Both the position numbers and the translations under genes were made by a program. The notes below the pieces were generated by a model. The model did not search any database. It had not been told where the DNA came from and was given only the letters and a program-made list of their open reading frames with translations. Positions 5,853 to 7,957 of a stretch of DNA of 7,957 nucleotides are shown here, one piece after another; the first letter of the stretch is position 1, and the number at the start of each line of letters is the position of its first letter. The DNA comes from Phycisphaerales bacterium UBA5793 (GTDB taxonomy: Bacteria; Planctomycetota; Phycisphaerae; Phycisphaerales; UBA5793), in assembly GCA_002418285.1 (NCBI GenBank), contig DIDT01000064.1:1-7957 (forward strand). Direction: 5' to 3'.

Positions 5853-7181
5853 TCACTCAAACCGCCACACCACCAACTGGCTGATCGCACACTCCCCCTG
5901 GACCACGGCCTGGAAGAGGATCGTCTGGCCGCTGGCGATGGGTGGAACGTAGCGCGCAAGGCTCGCTTCGCCGTTGCCATTGGCGGTCGCGCTGCCGATG
6001 ACGGTGGGCCGGTGGATCTGCAGCGCGTTGGTCTGAATGCTGCAGCCGGGGATGATGGTCCCGCCGCCGTTGAGGCCGTAGACGAAGTGGACCCGCGCGC
6101 CGGGGGTGACGCCGGTCACTGTGAGCACGTTGCTGCGGCCGGCTCGACCCGGAATCGGCGCGGCGAGACTGAACGTCGGCGTGACCGGCGAGAGGATCGC
6201 GCCGCGTACTGGGGTACTGCGCGTGTATCCGACGATAACTCCGGCATCATTGATTTCGTCTACGAATTCGAGTTGGCGCAGCCGGCGCGGCGGGGCCAGT
6301 GTGTTCAGATCGACCATGTGATCATCGATGATGATGAACCCCGTGGTCTGCTGCGTGCCGTTCGGGTTCATGTTGCCGATGATCACGCCGTTGTTATTGA
6401 TGCCATTGGCGTGGCTCCATTGGGCCACTGAGTCTTCGTGGATGTCGACGAGTTGTCGATTCACCCACTTGACCGCATGCGAAGTCGGTCCCGGCAGCGT
6501 CGAGTAACCCACAATGAGTTCATCTTCGTTGATATCACGGGCCCAGCCTGTATCTCCACTGAGCACGTCGAGTTGAATGAGTTGGCCGTTCTCCCAGAGA
6601 AAGGGCTTGGTCCTCCCGTCGGGCGGCCAAGCGGTGCCGACGATCTGGCCGCGATTGTTGATCGCGGTCGCCTCACCCTTGGTCCCGCCGAAGGTCCCGA
6701 GGTCGATCATGTTGCCGTTGTCCCACAGGAAGGGATGATTGAAGAACGTCTCGGGGTCGAAATTGGACGCACCGACAACTTGTCGAGAATCGTTGATATC
6801 ATATGGAACGGTGAAGCGTCCACCGATGGTTCCGAGCACGATCACCTGCCCGTCGGGTAGCCAGATCACACCGACAGACCCGACGCCAGATCGCTCACCT
6901 GTCACTTCGCTTTGAGCATTAATTGCATGGGGGTAGTTTGAGCAACAGGGCGCGGAAGGGTCGATGTCTCTAAGTAACCCACCTTCCCAGATGAAGGGAT
7001 GGCTGTTTGAGCTGTCGATCTTACTCCAGCCTGCAACTTGCCCGGAATCATTGACTCCTTCTGCCACGCTTCGATCACCGCCGAGCGTTCCTATCTCGAA
7101 CATTGCATAGCGGTAGTCCTGAGCGAATGTGGTGGCAGCAATACAAAGCGCAACGCCTGCTGTCAGTTCGATTCGAATCAT
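5853..7181 (-). CDS. Exported HAF-repeat protein
   Basis: This 442-residue exported protein has a short Sec signal peptide (residues 1-20, cleavage after TFA). Residues 27-320 are imperfect HAF-family extracellular repeats. Each has a pattern like LGT.GG, then INxxGQVVG, then HPFLWxxG. Clear units begin at about 29, 116, 161 and 204, with partial units near 83, 256 and 308. The family is known as extracellular repeats of undefined function, and a beta-propeller-like fold is possible. Residues 333-442 form a separate terminal domain that resembles residues 780-879 of the carboxypeptidase at 2764-5403, with Cys380 and Cys431 that could form a disulfide. The start is ATG 7181, because AAGGA lies 9 nt before it and a signal peptide follows directly. 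The 42-codon upstream extension would hide the signal peptide and cross a hairpin. The first part of the gene looks less GC-rich than its surroundings. Confidence 0.85.
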   Translation of the reverse strand: MIRIELTAGVALCIAATTFAQDYRYAMFEIGTLGGDRSVAEGVNDSGQVAGWSKIDSSNSHPFIWEGGLLRDIDPSAPCCSNYPHAINAQSEVTGERSGVGSVGVIWLPDGQVIVLGTIGGRFTVPYDINDSRQVVGASNFDPETFFNHPFLWDNGNMIDLGTFGGTKGEATAINNRGQIVGTAWPPDGRTKPFLWENGQLIQLDVLSGDTGWARDINEDELIVGYSTLPGPTSHAVKWVNRQLVDIHEDSVAQWSHANGINNNGVIIGNMNPNGTQQTTGFIIIDDHMVDLNTLAPPRRLRQLEFVDEINDAGVIVGYTRSTPVRGAILSPVTPTFSLAAPIPGRAGRSNVLTVTGVTPGARVHFVYGLNGGGTIIPGCSIQTNALQIHRPTVIGSATANGNGEASLARYVPPIASGQTILFQAVVQGECAISQLVVWRFE

Positions 7182-7204
7182 GGTTCCGATTCCTTTGTCA
7201 ATCG

Positions 7205-7238
7205 GATGCGGCGCGTCGTCAAAAAGACGCGCCGCATC
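7205..7238 (-). terminator. Perfect 13-bp-arm hairpin between two minus-strand genes
   Basis: GATGCGGCGCGTC (7205-7217) and GACGCGCCGCATC (7226-7238) are exact reverse complements around an 8-nt loop. In minus-strand RNA the loop starts with five U residues. It begins 11 nt after the upstream gene's stop and ends 23 nt before the HAF start, in a spacer of only 68 bp. It is probably a terminator or an intercistronic stabilising or processing hairpin. It lacks the trailing U run of a standard intrinsic terminator. Confidence 0.65.
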
Positions 7239-7249
7239 GTGATTGCCTC

Positions 7250-7957
7250 TTACTCTTCGCACGGCGGACACGGAGTCTCCGAACACGGGCTGGGATGGGG
7301 GTCCCAAGGCGTGATCAGGAAATCATCGGCCGCTGCCTCGAATTCAGTTCGCCACTCCGTGTACGTCTTTGCCCCGCTCGGACCCACCTTGTCCGTGTAC
7401 ATGGCGGAGAAGTCGAATTGAGTCGCTTCGTTCTGCGGCCCCGTGATCTGCCGCGAGTCCGCATAGCAACTGATGCGGCAACCGTAACTGGCGAGTGTCG
7501 TCATCCCGTCGTACACAAAGTAGTCGGGGGGGTTCCAGGGACCGTCGGTTCCTTTCCAGTAGGTGAGCCAATCCGCCCAATTGTCGGCGAATTCGGGATG
7601 AGTCTCTGTATCATTGTCGTAGAACAGTTCCGTATCCGCCGCGTGACTCTGTGTCCACCAGAGAGTCTCCCCCCGCGTGCTCGGAATCGGCCCGTATTCC
7701 AGCGCCACCATCGACTCCGGAAAGTCCCATTCCTCATTGCCTTGATTCGCCAGTGCATCGACGCCGTCGAGGAAATCGTCGTAGTCGAAGAAATGGTAGT
7801 GGCCATCGACGGGGATGTCGTACTCATTGCAGAACTCGATCAGCCGCTGCACGAAATACGCCGCCTTGTTGGGGTTGTCCTCTTCTTCCGGGTATTCGCC
7901 GGTGTACGCCGCATTTCCCGTCGCGCCGGCATTGATGGTGACATAACTGGCAGCCGG
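7250..7957 (-). CDS. C-terminal part of unknown acidic protein (truncated by window edge)
   Basis: I do not recognise this protein. The last 235 residues are visible and the frame is still open at the right edge, so the start lies outside the window. The GTG at 7852 should not be taken as the start, since the frame continues for 35 more codons with similar composition. The fragment is rich in Asp, Glu, Trp, Tyr and Phe and poor in Lys, for example YHFFDYDDFLDG (54-65) and LFYDNDTETH (111-120). It has no internal transmembrane segment. Cysteines are at 43, 160, 164, 225, 230 and 233, the last three in a Pro/Cys tail ending PCPPCEE. The composition suits an extracellular enzyme or binding protein, perhaps carbohydrate-active, but no catalytic motif can be named. 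It lies 68 bp upstream of the HAF gene on the same strand, separated by the 7205-7238 hairpin. Confidence 0.75.
   Translation of the reverse strand, partial: PAASYVTINAGATGNAAYTGEYPEEEDNPNKAAYFVQRLIEFCNEYDIPVDGHYHFFDYDDFLDGVDALANQGNEEWDFPESMVALEYGPIPSTRGETLWWTQSHAADTELFYDNDTETHPEFADNWADWLTYWKGTDGPWNPPDYFVYDGMTTLASYGCRISCYADSRQITGPQNEATQFDFSAMYTDKVGPSGAKTYTEWRTEFEAAADDFLITPWDPHPSPCSETPCPPCEE

Noticed and set aside
5397..5856. Minus-strand frames through the convergent gap, with repeated DACVAA.HGGCEGAS peptides
   Set aside because: The repeated peptide is the translation of the 95-bp DNA tandem repeat. There is no start signal, and several overlapping frames are equally open.
5838..6431. 197-codon plus-strand frame opposite the HAF gene
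   Set aside because: The minus strand shows a signal peptide, HAF repeats and a domain shared with the carboxypeptidase, so this frame is a shadow.
1..7957. A complete new defence, mobile or biosynthetic system
   Set aside because: I looked for nucleases, reverse transcriptases, toxin-antitoxin pairs, integrases, CRISPR repeats and biosynthetic enzymes on both strands and saw none. The genes appear functionally separate.

Overview
This window is GC-rich bacterial DNA that most resembles a planctomycete, probably of the Phycisphaerae type. The reasons are an exported HAF-repeat protein, two secreted proteins that share a C-terminal beta-rich domain, and an intergenic region with a box-plus-hairpin repeat (CCGGGTGCCAC followed by a stem-loop) of a kind I associate with planctomycete genomes. 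This assignment is an inference from style, because no rRNA or other marker gene is present.

Layout, left to right. Positions 1-263 are a flank downstream of the first gene and hold no well-supported gene. Positions 264-1391 (minus) encode a complete ATPase of a MalK/UgpC-type sugar ABC importer. A 201-bp divergent spacer separates it from a small plus-strand gene (1593-1907) for an unrecognised protein with a charged helical N-terminus and a proline-rich tail. Next on the plus strand is a single-domain STAS protein of the anti-sigma-factor-antagonist type (2140-2529), with a perfect 12-bp palindrome upstream and a strong stem-loop downstream. Then comes a large secreted zinc carboxypeptidase of family M14 (2764-5403), with a signal peptide, prodomain, catalytic domain and about 470 residues of C-terminal beta domains.

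Positions 5404-5852 lie between two convergent genes and are unusually dense in inverted repeats. They contain two CCGGGTGCCAC-plus-hairpin units and a 95-bp-period tandem duplication carrying two identical 16-bp palindromes. On the minus strand follow an exported HAF-repeat protein (5853-7181), a perfect 13-bp-arm hairpin (7205-7238), and the C-terminal 235 residues of an acidic, aromatic-rich protein of unknown function that runs off the right edge (7250-7957).

The genes do not form one pathway. The carboxypeptidase, the HAF protein and possibly the truncated gene suggest extracellular or surface proteins. The ABC ATPase lacks its permease and binding-protein genes, and the STAS protein lacks a kinase or phosphatase partner in the window. 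I found no tRNA, rRNA, CRISPR array, transposase, phage gene or recognisable defence system. The most interesting observations are the shared C-terminal domain with a paired gain or loss of cysteines, and the repeat-packed convergent junction.
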